Origin: Takakia lepidozioides
Taxonomy: Eukaryota > Streptophyta > Takakiopsida > Takakiales > Takakiaceae
Assembly (NCBI GenBank): GCA_030704615.1
Contig: CM060732.1
Coordinates: forward strand, 3,720,001 to 3,784,000
Direction of reading: 5' to 3'
DNA: 64,000 bases
Below, piece by piece: positions 32,631 through 43,049 of the stretch; position 1 is the stretch's first letter, and every line of letters begins with the position of its first letter. The position numbers were made by a program, and so were the translations under genes. The notes under the pieces were generated by a model, which had not been told where the DNA came from, did no database searches, and worked only from the letters and a program-made list of their open reading frames with translations.

Positions 32631-33519
32631 CCGCACCCAAATTTTTATTTTTTTTTAAAGTGCGACCACCCTCTGCTTGTGGTCGCACCTATTAAAAAAA
32701 ATGAAAATGCTGCGACCACCACCTGCTGGTGGTCGCACCCATTTAAAAAATAAGAAAAAATGTGCGACCACCCCCTTCTGGTGGTCGCACCTATTTTTTT
32801 TAAAACAATTTGTCCAACCAACCTTTGCTGACGGTCGCATGATTGACAATATAAATCATAATATATGAATTTTAAAGATAATAAGTCCACGTAATGAGGC
32901 CACATCGGTTGCCACGTCGGTTCTCATAGTAAATAATCAATAGTAAAGTAAAAAAATAAACATATTTATGTACAGTAACGTCCGTTTAGGACGTGACGTG
33001 ACGCACGTCCGTCACTAACATCGGACGTAACGTTGACGCGTCAACGCCACGGCATGCCCAAATTTGCAACTAGGAGACCACCGTGCTACTTCTCGGGATT
33101 ATCCTGAGGCCGATGGTTTGGCAAAGAGAGTGGTGCAGACGGTGAAGAAGGGTTTGCGCAAGTATAGCTTGCAAAAGGGACACCTAGGAGATTGGGATCT
33201 TTAGGTACCTTGGCTAGCCATGGGCTACAGGTTTAGCAAGCAAGCATCACTTACCTCATTCTCACCATATTTTCTTCTCTTTGGCCGAGAGCCAGATTTG
33301 CCTGCATCTATTCGCAGGGGGGCTACAGTAGTCCTCAACCTTGATAATCCGGATGTGTGGACACAAGCATGTGCCCAGCGGACAGAGTTGTTCAAGAGAG
33401 TCATGCCTATGGCTTTTGAGAATCTTGCTATTGCCCAACACCGAGACACATTGAGGTATGTCACTATACGTGGAGGGGGATATCGGCCAGGTGTTCGGCA
33501 TTTCCACCTTGGGGACTAA
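31092..33519 (+). pseudogene. RNase H tail and integrase, interrupted by a MITE
   Basis: VVHRPGLVNRDADGLSR marks the RNase H-integrase junction of Ty3 elements. HAHEELGHFGVRRTH and RCMV give the HHCC zinc finger, whose last Cys is replaced by a stop at 31713. The catalytic core shows D in WSLDFAGPLP, D in VLTDQGREFLGEF and, after the MITE, E in YPEADGLAKRV. The 1,031-bp MITE sits just before the catalytic Glu. The C-terminal part (33220-33519) has SFSPYFLLFGREPDLP, usual in this family. A stop at 33205 and another at 33517 further break it. Confidence 0.75.
32044..33074. mobile_element. hAT-like MITE with 8-bp target duplication
   Basis: AGACCACC occurs directly before (32036-32043) and directly after (33075-33082) this 1,031-bp insert. 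Removing the insert and one copy rejoins the integrase frame. The ends are CAGGGTTGCA and, inverted, CCTAGTTGCA. A second inverted block GTTAGTGACG with CGTCACGTCACGTC lies inside. Eight-base duplications and CAGGG-type ends fit the hAT superfamily. There is no transposase. The interior holds about eleven short GCGACCACC...GGTGGTCGC hairpins and a T37 run (32594-32630). Confidence 0.85.
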
Positions 33520-33599
33520 GTGTATCTGCAGCAGACAGCGCCTACGACCTTGGATGTCACAACAGGACGTGTGATTCTAACGGTCAGGGAGGTGTTGCC

Positions 33600-33865
33600 T
33601 TCAGGAGGGTCGAGATGGCATGGTATGGAAGGACCATGTGCGTAATTGTGTGCCATGTCACCTTCCACATGTGGATGGGAGGATAGATCCCACCCTTGCA
33701 GTGGTACTTGCAGGATTGCGTTGCATGCTATGTGGGCATGCTCGTGGTGCCGCCACTATGCTGGTGTATGATCGATGCTCAAGAGGTTAGCACATGGGAT
33801 GCTTGACACCACTTCTTGAGAGGGTTCCTGATGGAGATTGGTTATGTCCACACTGCTTGGGATAG
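33600..33865 (+). pseudogene. C-terminal PHD finger of the retrotransposon polyprotein
   Basis: After the integrase C-terminal part the frame reads WKDHVRNCVPCHLP, then LRCMLCGHARGAATM, YDRCSRG, a stop in place of the usual Trp, HMGCLTPLLERVPDGDWLCP and HC, ending at TAG 33863. This is the C4HC3 spacing of a PHD finger (33722-33856) with the third Cys changed to Tyr. PHD fingers read histone H3 tails, so it may act as a targeting module like the chromodomain of chromoviruses. The C-to-Y and W-to-stop changes are both G-to-A. Confidence 0.7.
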
Positions 33866-34125
33866 TGGCAGTGGATATGACTAGTGGCAGCTCACAAGGC
33901 ATGGGAGGCCAAGCTCATAGAAGTCAATACCCAAGATCTCAGGCTCAAGTTCACAGGTTGCAAGACGGCGACTAACGATGGGGCAACTCTTGTACCCGAC
34001 CTCTTGATCTATCGAGTTTGAGTGTAGTAGGGACAGTGGTGGAGGACTTAGTGAGGCTATGGCCACTATCACATCTTGTGGCTACCTGGACTTAGAGGGA
34101 CCTAAGCGCCAGCTAGGGGGGCGAT

Positions 34126-34523
34126 TGTGATGGACTAGTGGCTGCACTAGTGGCAGCCTAATGGTGGACTAGTGGCTGCACTAGTGGTGACTAGTGGTTG
34201 TCTAGTGGCAGCCTAGTGGTGCACTAGTGGTGGACTAGTGATAGACTAGTGTTTGGTGTACACATATGTTGTATGGTTTTGGACAGCGATGTAGTTGTGT
34301 AGCGATATATATGCGCACGACAGCTGTCAAGTTATTTTACCACTAGTGTGAAGTGAGCTAGGAAATAGCTAGCTTTTATATATTGACATTTGGGATTGAC
34401 CCAAGTGTCAATCCAGGGGCCAATATATGTTTGGGCATCGGGCGTTGTTATCTTCACGGCAGATCGCGGTGGGCTCATCTTTCTCAAGTTGAGCCTCACC
34501 ACGTCTAGCTATGGTGCAGTAGT
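34126..34523 (+). repeat. Probable 3' LTR with ACTAGTGG repeats
   Basis: A purine-rich tract (AGCTAGGGGGGCGAT) is followed by TGTGATGGACTAGTGG, a TG start as expected for an LTR. Many ACTAGTGG units follow to about 34260, then a TATATATGCG promoter-like stretch. No 5' LTR is available for comparison, so the right boundary (about 34523, where a tandem repeat starts) is approximate. Confidence 0.5.
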
Positions 34524-36750
34524 GATTTGGATGGGCAACCATCCGTTCACCCGTTGAATGTATTCCGTTGGATCTGCTATTACTTTGGGACCTGTTGGAC
34601 TGTGTTTCGCGTGTTCATGTTTATTTTTTTCATTCTGTTTTTGAATGGGGCATGTAATGACTCCATATGCAACGTGCGTGCCAAATTTGGGAGCGATCAA
34701 AATTCATTTGGACCCAAAACCACAGTTTCTTCCCTATTTTGCACTCCAGACTTGTTTTGCGTTCTACTTCATGCACTCTTCATAAAGAGTTATGCAATAG
34801 TGAGCGAAGAGAACACTTTTTTTTTGGGGCATTTTTTATTGGTCCAAATTTTGGCGGGGGAGTAGCAGTGGGATGCTTGAAGCCGCAGAACAAAATTGAA
34901 CCAAAAACAAAATCGATGCGTGCCAGAAACCCCCAACGAAAGGCAGTGCAAACCTATTTATTGGCTTAAAATTAATTTAAATTCAATTAAGTTCTGGAAT
35001 GGCTTGAGGGGTGAGCGCGTCGATGGGGAGGCAAATGATTTATTCGTCTATTGTGTCTCCGAACATATGTTCAAGCACCACATGCGGACAAAAGATGGGC
35101 TTCAACCCATCCGTTCAATGGGTGCAATAGTCGTGCACGCATTGCAGGATTTTTTTTTCTCGCAATGAACAAAACCAGATGACAACTGAACGCCTCATTG
35201 GCCCATCAAACAAATTTCGATTGATCTCATATTACACTGGGACGTATCAGAGGGCACGTTGAACACACCGGCCAAGTCTCAAAGCGAACGAAAATCATTT
35301 GGATGGGCAACCATCCGTTGGCCCGTTGAACAAATTTCGATTGATCTCATATTACTTTGGGGCCTCTTACATGGTACATTGAACATACTGGCCAAGTCTC
35401 AAAGCGAACCAAAATCATTTCGATGGCCAACCAGCCGTTGAGCCTTCGAATGAATTTCGATTGATCTCATATTAGTCCGGGACTTGTGAGAGGATGTCTC
35501 AAACGTACTGGCAAAGTTTGGAAGCAAACAAAAATGATTTGGATGGGCAACCATCCGTTCACCCGTTGAATGTATTCCGTTGGATCTGCTATTACTTTGG
35601 GACCTGTTGGACTGTGTTTCGCGTGTTCATGTTTATTTTTTTCATTCTGTTTTTGAATGGGGCATGTAATGACTCCATATGCAACGTGCGTGCCAAATTT
35701 GGGAGCGATCAAAATTCATTTGGACCCAAAACCACAGTTTCTTCCCTATTTTGCACTCCAGACTTGTTTTGCGTTCTACTTCATGCACTCTTCATAAAGA
35801 ATCATGCAATAGTGAGCGAAGAGAACACTTTTTTTTGGGGGCATTTTTTATTGGTCCAAATTTTGGCGGGGGAGTAGCAGTGGGATGCTTGAAGCCGCAG
35901 AACAAAATTGAACCAAAAACAAAATCGATGCGTGCCAGAAACCCCCAACGAAAGGCAGTGCAAACCTATTTATTGGCTTAAAATTAATTTAAATTCAATT
36001 AAGTTCTGGAATGGCTTGAGGGGTGAGCGCGTCGATGGGGAGGCAAATGATTTATTCGTCTATTGTGTCTCCGAACATATGTTCAAGCACCACATGCGGG
36101 CAAAAGATGGGCTTCAACCCATCCGTTCAATGGGTGCAATAGTCGTGCACGCATTGCAGGATTTTTTTTTCTCGCAATGAACAAAAACCAGATGACAACT
36201 GAACGCCTCATTGGCCCATCAAACAAATTTCGATTGATCTCATATTACACTGGGACGTATCAGAGGGCACGTTGAACACACCGGCCAAGTCTCAAAACGA
36301 ACGAAAATCATTTGGATGGGCAACCATCCGTTGGCCCGTTGAACAAATTTCGATTGATCTCATATTACTTTGGGGCCTCTTACATGGTACATTGAACATA
36401 CTGGCCAAGTCTCAAAGCGAACCAAAATCATTTCGATGGCCAACCAGTCGTTGAGCCTTCGAATGAATTTCGATTGATCTCATATTAGTCCGGGACTTGT
36501 GAGAGGATGTCTCAAACGTACTGGCAAAGTTTGGAAGCAAACAAAAATGATTTGGATGGGCAACCATCCGTTCACCCGTTGAATGTATTCCGTTGGATCT
36601 GCTATTACTTTGGGACCTGTTGGACTGTGTTTCGCGTGTTCATGTTTATTTTTTTCATTCTGTTTTTGAATGGGGCATGTAATGACTCCATATGCAACGT
36701 GCGTGCCAAATTTGGGAGCGATCAAAATTCATTTGGACCCAAAACCACAG
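34524..36750. repeat. 1,013-bp tandem repeat, 2.2 copies, with ~121-bp inner units
   Basis: GATTTGGATGGGCAACCATC starts units at 34524, 35536 and 36549 (periods 1012 and 1013). Copies differ at only a handful of bases. Within each unit four ~121-bp subunits share AACAAATTTCGATTGATCTC and GATGGGCAACCATCCGTTG (near 35168, 35290, 35412, 35532), so it has higher-order structure. The frames inside (such as 35494-35877) are repeats, not genes. Confidence 0.85.
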
Positions 36751-37611
36751 ATTTTTCATGGTTGGTGGGTGAACCCAATGGACCTGAAGATTTGGTAAAG
36801 ATTACTAAGGTATCACAAGGGAATTTATGGCCAAGTTTGAGGAATTTTGGCCAAGGTTTGCAACGACCACCATTTTTGGAGTTTTTCGGGTGTCCGTGGC
36901 CACATAAATTCAAATGGATGGATTTTTGGGGGTTAAAATAGCTAGGAGCGCCATAGGACAGCTGGTAGGATGAATATGCCACCTACCAACCAAGAATGGA
37001 CAATATATTTCCTCATCCTTGAGAATTGGATATTCCATCCAATCATTTTTTTGTGTTTTTCTAGTATATAGGAGTAGGAAGCTGGGCTTGCCGACCATTT
37101 CTTTCTTGCTTTGTTTGTAGTTGCTTAGTTCTTTTTTAGTTGGTTGCTTAGAGCTTGCTAGAGTGTAGCAAGTCTTGGTGGAGGCAATCAAAAGAGGAGA
37201 AGTCCTAGTTGCTAATTGTGGCTTAAAGCTTAGCTAGATGTTTAGCAAGCTTGGAGGAAGCAAATAGTTTGTGTTTGAGAAGTTAAGGAGAAACTCATAC
37301 CCTAGGTGCTCAAATGTGTTTTGGTCAAGAGCACTTTGTTTGAAGTGAAAAAGGAGAACTTTTCCCCAAAAAGAGAGTGCGACTTGAACTTAGAGTGTGG
37401 TGAGCCCCTAGAAGAGAGAGTGGAGGTAGTAAGCAACAAACCGCATAGGAGAGGTGAGCTACTACCCCATCCCCTAGGTTTTGGTAGCCCACTTAGCAAG
37501 TTGGGACATTCCAAGAGAGGAGAGAGTTCTTGTTCCTTGTTTCATTTCATTTGTTTGCTCATGGTTTCTTTTTCTTTTGATGTTTGTGGTATTCTAACCT
37601 TGTGACAGGGG
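36751..37611. other. No gene recognised; flank of the third MULE copy
   Basis: AT-rich sequence with several TTGCTTAG / GCTTAGAG stretches. The frame at 37306-37605 shows no domain. It might be an LTR-like remnant, but no paired end is visible. Confidence 0.35.
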
Positions 37612-37838
37612 TTGCTATTTCATGAGCGGCATGAGCATGAGCGGAAAAAAAAAAAACATGAGCGGACCATTGTGTGTCCACGGAAATAGGTTTAGGAGGC
37701 ACGTAAATAGGGTCATATGAAGTTGGAATTTGGCACCAGTGGACTTGTCATAGCAATGAAATGCAACATTTTATTGCAAATTTTGTGGCAAGCCACATCT
37801 ATACAAGTGTGTCCTAACTGTCATAGCCGGAATGGGCA

Positions 37839-40329
37839 CTACTCTCCTACACCCTCCGAGGAACTTGCCCCACCTTCCTCCTCATCCCCCTCATCCCCCC
37901 CATCCTCTGAGCTATGAGATGCATCAGTTCCACTATGCCTCTCAAAAATACCGTCCTCTCCTTGGGGGACTGTCCACCTCACCTCCTGGGAATCTTCTAC
38001 CTCTTCTCCCCCACTTTCCTCAGCAGAATCCAAGACAAATTTACGAGCCTGACGGGCTCTAATAGCTGCTGCCTCCTCTCTCATCTTCATTTGCTTGAGG
38101 TTTGCCCCGTTTAAAATCTGTTGTACACGACTAGGTTCGGAAGACCTCCTAATGGACATCGAAGCAAGCCGGGCAGCATAAGTAGGAAGGATGTAGTCCC
38201 TTTCTGGACTCGGCATGAAATCCCCCTTGGCAAAAAAAAGCACGTTCCTCCTACCCATAAACTGCGGTGTAGATGTCCCTCCTGCAGTACTTGGCATCCT
38301 ACAGTAAGACCCCAGGGACTTAGCCATTTTCGGGGCCCCGAACTGGAAATTCGGCGCCATTTTCCCAGATTGGGGCCGAAAATGGCTAAGTCCCAGAACT
38401 GACTGGGCCCGAAACTGGAAAAATGGCGCCGAAGTTCCAATTTCGGTGCCAGACACCCCAATGACTTAGCCATTTTCGGGGCCCTGAACTGCAAATGCGG
38501 CGCCATTTTCCCAGGTTGGGGCCGAGAATGCCTAAGTCCCAGGTGTGACTGGGCCTGCAACTGGAAAAATGGCGCCGAATTTCCAGACAGTGCCAGCCAC
38601 CCCCTGGACAGCCATCCCCCAGGGCCCGACTCCGGAAATTCAGCGCCATTTTTCCAATGACTTCTTCACAACTAATTTTCATGCTCCACATAAGGCCCCT
38701 TAATCCTCGAAATGTAGGGACTAAAAAGAAAGGCATCGCGTATGTACCTGTACAGAAGGCGCATTGCCGCTTTGTCCGCGTTCGGCTGGTCGGTGAACTC
38801 GTGGCTCCGACAGGCATGGGGTATCTCTCGAAAGAATAGGTCGGTTTTGTAGAGCAGAAAGTACCTCGTCACATAGTCGCGTAGGCTCTCTGCTTCACCA
38901 AAAATCTCCAGCTTGAACTGATGTGCTTGTGTGTCAAGTTGCTCTTGCGCATTCGTCGTCACCTGTGGAGATTCTCCATCAGACCGCTTTCCTCAAAAAA
39001 TACAATAAATCCATCCGATACAAGAGTAGAAGCCCCAAATGAAGCATGTCGAATGTGGGGTCGGACAGTTTGTCGGGTTTGGGGAAGCTCCACATGTCCC
39101 TTGTACTTTGGGAACCATTCCAGATTTGGAGCCACCGGGTCTGTCCAACCACCCAGCATATTAGTAAGCGCCAAACACCACAAAAACGAATTGCTGCCAC
39201 GACAATTTGGTTAAGAATGTATAACCTTTTCTGTTGCATCCACACAGGATGTGGCTAGACGATGCAACTTCTCCAATGTCATCGTGGGCTTCAGAGCGCG
39301 GGAGTAGTGCTTCCCCACCTCCACCAAAAAGCACCAAGGGCGGGATCAGCTATGGCCACGTACTTTACCATCCGCGACTTGTACTTTATGCGGGCCTTTG
39401 CCTCCGCAGCTTTGAGATACGATTCCAATGCCGGGAGGGTTAGTTTCTTCTCCTCTGACTCCATGTAGAACCTCCGCGCATGTGCCAAATCCTTCTGAAT
39501 TTTCGTCTGTCAAGAATGCGCAGATATGATTAGAAATCCTGCTCAACACTTTCTCTTCTATTGGGGGAGGAGAGACAGATAAGCTGAACAAAACAGTCAA
39601 GAGCTTTACCCGAAATATGTAGTCCACCATGGCGTCCATGCTCAGCCTATACCAGGTTTTGTCTGCCTTTGCCTCCGACTTGCGCAGCAGGTCGGCACTG
39701 AGCGAATTGGCAAACTCTTGCACCCCCTGCTTCCCGACATCCTTCATTCGGAAGAGCATATGGGACAAGTTGGTGGCAATGAAGGCATTCTCAGTCACCC
39801 TGCAATGCCATATTTCCATTAAACAATACAGAAATGAGAATTTGCAACAAATATGACGATTGGCAATGAAATGACTGTTTCAAATTCAAAGTTCTAAAGC
39901 AAGAGGCATTGTAACTTACGAGTTGATGTCTGCCATTGCCGCTTTGAGAAGACTGCGATCTTTGGGCCCCGCAACCTTGAGCACAACACACTCCACGGCA
40001 AAATACCAATCCAGGTCGTTGGGGTGGGCTTGGGCTATGTACTCCATCCATGCCAGGAGGCGATGATTGCCATCCCACACATAAAACATCTTTCCGGACA
40101 AGTGCTGGACAAGAGGATCAGTAGCAATCAATCTCTCGAACTCCTCATTTCGCCTTTGCCAATGGGGACCCCATTTGTCCACCTCATCGGAAGTGTGGGC
40201 ACGAGAAGCTCCGTGGTCGTTCTCCATGGAAACGTAAAACGCGGAAGACCCCATTCGATATCCCTCCCGGAAAGAGAATTTCAGCTTGTCGATATCGCCT
40301 GGGAGGGCAGGTCTCACCACCTACAATGA
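37839..40329 (-). pseudogene. ParB-like gene lacking its methyltransferase (third copy)
   Basis: Read leftward. The ParB-like domain is at 40320-39916 (FYVWDGNHRLLAWMEY), helical exons are at 39819-39600, 39488-39291 and 38962-38672, then there is a palindrome array, then the acidic C-terminal exon (about 38300-37839, with DFMPSPERDYILPTYAARLA) ending at 37839. The methyltransferase exons are missing. The ParB signature keeps the DGNHR residues. This copy diverges more from both arms than the arms do from each other, so it comes from an older insertion or another family member. Confidence 0.6.
38310..38680. repeat. Palindrome array in the third copy
   Basis: About five half-sites of the GGAAATTCGGCGCCATTTT type with ACTTAGCCATTTTCGG blocks. 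It joins exons that flank the methyltransferase in the other copies, so it marks the deletion point. Confidence 0.7.
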
Positions 40330-40436
40330 AACCAAGCGGCAAAGGGGAATCCGAAGCTTGGCCGGGTACACCATGCCCCCCAGGACCCTGCCAATGTTGT
40401 TGTGGATTGCCTCCAACATCTTGGCAGCGGCCAACT

Positions 40437-41264
40437 TCATATCCGCCTCCGACATGACGTCTGTTGCAGGGGGGTTCTCCGGCAGCCCACCCGGACCGCC
40501 AAATCCAGCCTGTATGCTCCGGGTTTGGGGCCTGGGGATGTCCGGGAGGATGTCATCCTGGTCAGAAAGCTCCCTCTCGTCGTCCTCAACATGGTCAACC
40601 ACCGCCAGAACCACCTCGAGCACTCTCCCCGGGCCTTCTGTTTCTTACTAGGGGTAGCAGCAGGGGAGGCCTCCAGGACGACCACCTTTGATTGAGGCGA
40701 ACTGACACCCTCGCGCGCCCTGCTCACTCCCCCCTCCGCAGCCCGTGACGGCTCTCTCGCCGGGGATTGCATGTGCTTGGCTTTCTTCTTCTTCTTTGCG
40801 TGGGCGGGCCCTACTGCATGTGCATCAACTTCCTCCATTGCCGGATCTGCTGTCCTCGTCCGACGCCCTTCACCTGCCATGCCGCCTGCACCAACCTCCC
40901 CAATGCCTATTCTGTCGTACTCTCGCTGCAGGTCCTCCCGTCCACCAACAAAAGGATTTAGTTTGCCCTCCCGCCCCAAGTTGGGCGATCCAAACATGTG
41001 ATGAGTAGCGGCTTTTGGAGTGACTGCTCGAGCAGTTAGGTCCACTCGGTTCTCGTCACTCAACTTGGCCACTTGGAAGTATTTCTCCAATTCCAAGAGC
41101 CAAGTGTTGAGCGCCTTCCGATTCCGGACGCCCTCAGAAGTGTCTGGCTCCTTTGGTTTCACATTAAACTTAGCCTTTGTGGGAGTGGCATTGGCAGCCT
41201 TCACAACGTTCTTCAGGGTCCGACTGAACCGAACCAACAATTTTTCCCAAAGTGTTGGTGGCAT
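40437..41264 (-). pseudogene. Chimeric open frame: retrotransposon gag N-terminus fused to MULE disordered region
   Basis: A continuous 275-codon frame. The first ~80 residues are Ty3 gag (KALNTWLLELEKYFQVAKLS, then DENRVDL). From about 41010 the frame continues without a stop into HHMFGSPNLGREGKL and the Lys-rich region of the MULE gene (KKKKKAKHMQSP), then shifts near its end. The gag part is well kept. The fusion could be chance or could reflect insertion of the MULE into gag. Confidence 0.6.
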
Positions 41265-41450
41265 CTGAGGATGCAGAGGCTCCTCGGAGAAATCTTTGAT
41301 TCGTTGAGATGGCTCCTGCTCCTGAGCAACATCTTCCTCTAAGAGGTATTCCTTTCTTGCTGCTCCGGCGTCGCGTCGCCCCCACCGGGCTCACTAGGTT
41401 CATCAGCTTTCGGGCCATTCCACTTTCACTTGGCCTTGCTTGACCCCATG
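41010..41450 (-). pseudogene. Ty3/gypsy gag, N-terminal part
   Basis: Immediately downstream, on the minus strand, of a primer-binding site and LTR. Contains SESGMARKLMNLVSPVGAT and a capsid start KALNTWLLELEKYFQVAKLS. Frameshifted near 41260. It is cut by the MULE copy at 41010. Because 27476 on holds the other half of a gag on the opposite strand, the two halves could be pieces of related elements. Confidence 0.6.
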
Positions 41451-41477
41451 GTAAGGCCGATCGCGTACTCACTTTTA

Positions 41478-41489
41478 GCTCTGATACCA
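41478..41489 (-). promoter_or_regulatory. Primer-binding site for initiator tRNA-Met
   Basis: On the minus strand TGGTATCAGAGC follows the LTR end GCGCGACA after two bases. This is the usual plant tRNA-iMet primer-binding sequence. Confidence 0.8.
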
Positions 41490-41491
41490 AG

Positions 41492-42543
41492 TGTCGCGCA
41501 CCTCACTTTGATAAACTCCCATTGTCATAGTTTTTTTAGAACATCACCCACCCTCCCGCTAGAGGCAATCCGAGACAATCAGGGAATATTACATACCTCT
41601 CCATCCTCCATAATAAAGTCATACACCAACAAGCCACAACATTATACCAACCATAAACATATGCATGCTTTCAGCCATCCTTCCACATGCAGTATCAAGC
41701 CAAACATTATAGACAGATTCAAACTGGAACGGAGAGGACCCCTAAACACGGATCTCAGTGCGCACCTTACCCCAAAAAAATATCATTCATGCCTTCAAAT
41801 GCTTTCTAACTCAAAAGCACCAGGGCCAGACAACATTCCAAAACAAAATACTCAAAGCACTAGACCCGCACCTACATCGGCTGATCCACCGTTTTTTTGT
41901 AATTTGCTATCAACTCCATCGAATTCCAAAAAACTGGAAGAATAGTCTATTTGATGCACGCGCCTAACTCCTAAACTGATACCTCGGTCGACTTGGAGAT
42001 TCGGCTACTCACCAGGGCATAATGATCCCGGTGTCGGTGACCCTCCCGCCCCAAGCGTCTTTGTAAATCCCTATGGTTAAGACAATTTGGATCACCACGC
42101 TCGCTTCACTAGCTTTTATCGCTTAACGGGCTACCACCGTTCTTGGGTTACTACTCCCTATGTATACTTATGTGACTGTCGGCGGGGTTATCACAACTAG
42201 TAGCCTAAGTCCTTTTTGGTGCATAGCCACCATGGTGAGTCTCAGCCCACTCCCTGCGGCTCCATTGACCCGTAGTGAATCCCAAGACTCCCCCACGACT
42301 CCCACCCACTATTGCTAAGCCCCTTTGTGAATTCCCCCCACCCGCTCTATGCCTCCACCACCCCGTGACCAGCCCACTGATCGAGGTCCCCACCGCCGAC
42401 CGGTTGGGGGTCCCACCCAGTGAGTGTCTCCGCCCGGGCTTGAGTGCTTTGGCCACTAAAGGGTCATTTAGCCCCCATTCCCACTGCTGCCACTGCCCCT
42501 CTTGTGTCCTGACCCCCTGCCCTCAAGGTAAAGGGCCGCAACA
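41492..42543 (-). repeat. LTR of a second retrotransposon, with a LINE inserted
   Basis: On the minus strand it starts TGTTGCGG at 42543 and ends GCGCGACA at 41492, next to the primer-binding site. About 450 bp in the middle (41520-41968) is a LINE fragment, leaving an LTR of about 600 bp. The partner LTR is not in the window. Confidence 0.6.
41520..41968 (+). pseudogene. LINE reverse-transcriptase fragment
   Basis: Two overlapping plus-strand frames read as one protein with a frameshift: ILHTSPSSIIKSYTN, then SNSKAPGPDNIPKQ, then LDPHLHRLIHRFFVICYQLH followed by RIPKNWKNS. K-APGPD-IP followed by IP-xW-K is the start of the RT domain in plant L1-type LINEs. The catalytic part is missing. Confidence 0.7.
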
Positions 42544-42960
42544 ATCAGTTAGAGTTTGATTTAGATGCTAATAATATCATTGTCAGAATTTGAAAGAAAG
42601 TTAGGGCATACGCAATCAATCAACATTTATGCATTGCATTTGGATGTTCAAACTGGATAAACATGATATGTGTTGATCTTTGAAATCTCCATGACATTCA
42701 ATACATAGTGCTTAGAGATTTGGAATATGTATTCTGTTTCAAAAGGTTTATTGAAAAATTTAGTATTGATCTGCTGTCAAAGTTGATGGGTTGTTCTACA
42801 GCCAAATGTCTTATAATAAGTAATTCAGACCTTGTGACATTGGTGACATGGACTTTCACTCAAGTTAGGACTTTCACTCAAGTTTTGTAGTAATGGTCGT
42901 GGGTGGGCAAGCCCATGGAGAGTCCGGTCCCTAGGTCAAGAAGGCTGGAATAATATTCAA
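42544..42960. other. No gene recognised
   Basis: AT-rich flank of the LTR element. The word AGGACTTTCACTCAAGTT is duplicated at about 42850-42885. Confidence 0.35.
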
Positions 42961-42974
42961 TGTTTCTTGGCACA

Positions 42975-43045
42975 ACCAATATTTAGCTAAGTGGTAAGGG
43001 CACAAACCGCCTCATTAGTGGTTGTGGGTTCAAACCACATGTTGG
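42975..43045 (+). repeat. tRNA-like promoter (SINE-type) with A and B boxes
   Basis: TAGCTAAGTGG (42984-42994) and GGTTCAAACC (43027-43036) match Pol III A- and B-box forms at the spacing of a tRNA. The cloverleaf is not convincing, so this is a tRNA-derived SINE head and not a tRNA gene. Confidence 0.5.
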
Positions 43046-43049
43046 ATAT

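Larger units (their letters stand above)
27476..34520 (+). mobile_element. Ty3/gypsy retrotransposon carrying a DNMT3-like methyltransferase and PHD finger; 5' end and RT missing
   Basis: The order of coding blocks on the plus strand is gag with zinc knuckles (27.5-28.2 kb), protease (28.6-29.35 kb), C5-cytosine methyltransferase (29.5-30.4 kb), RNase H tail plus integrase (31.1-33.5 kb), PHD finger (33.7-33.86 kb), purine-rich tract and a probable 3' LTR from 34126. Integrase after RT/RNase H is the Ty3 order. The 5' LTR and gag start are absent because the MULE end abuts at 27475. The RT core is deleted near 31090. Confidence 0.7.
37612..41010. mobile_element. Third, deleted and truncated copy of the ParB/methyltransferase MULE
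   Basis: Starts with the MULE end sequence (GGGGTTGCTATTTCATGAG) and runs in the same orientation as the left arm, with the C-terminal exon, helical exons, ParB-like domain and disordered region. Compared with the left arm it lacks the part equivalent to about 7.0-9.8 kb, that is, the whole methyltransferase, which is replaced by a short palindrome array (38310-38680). The copy stops near 41010, where gag of another element begins. No second terminal repeat is seen. Confidence 0.7.

Noticed and set aside
35494-35877. 127-residue frame repeated three times (34527, 35494, 36507)
   Set aside because: It follows a 1,013-bp tandem repeat and contains no domain. Its recurrence reflects the repeat and not a gene family.
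27476-41450. The two gag halves as one gene split by a single inversion
   Set aside because: Attractive, since both halves abut MULE ends, but the junction at 41010 lies inside the MULE and not at its terminal repeat, and no shared break sequence is seen. Related but separate elements explain it as well.
42984-43036. Functional tRNA gene
   Set aside because: A and B boxes are present, but acceptor and anticodon stems do not pair well and there is no T-run terminator at the right place. Classed as SINE head.
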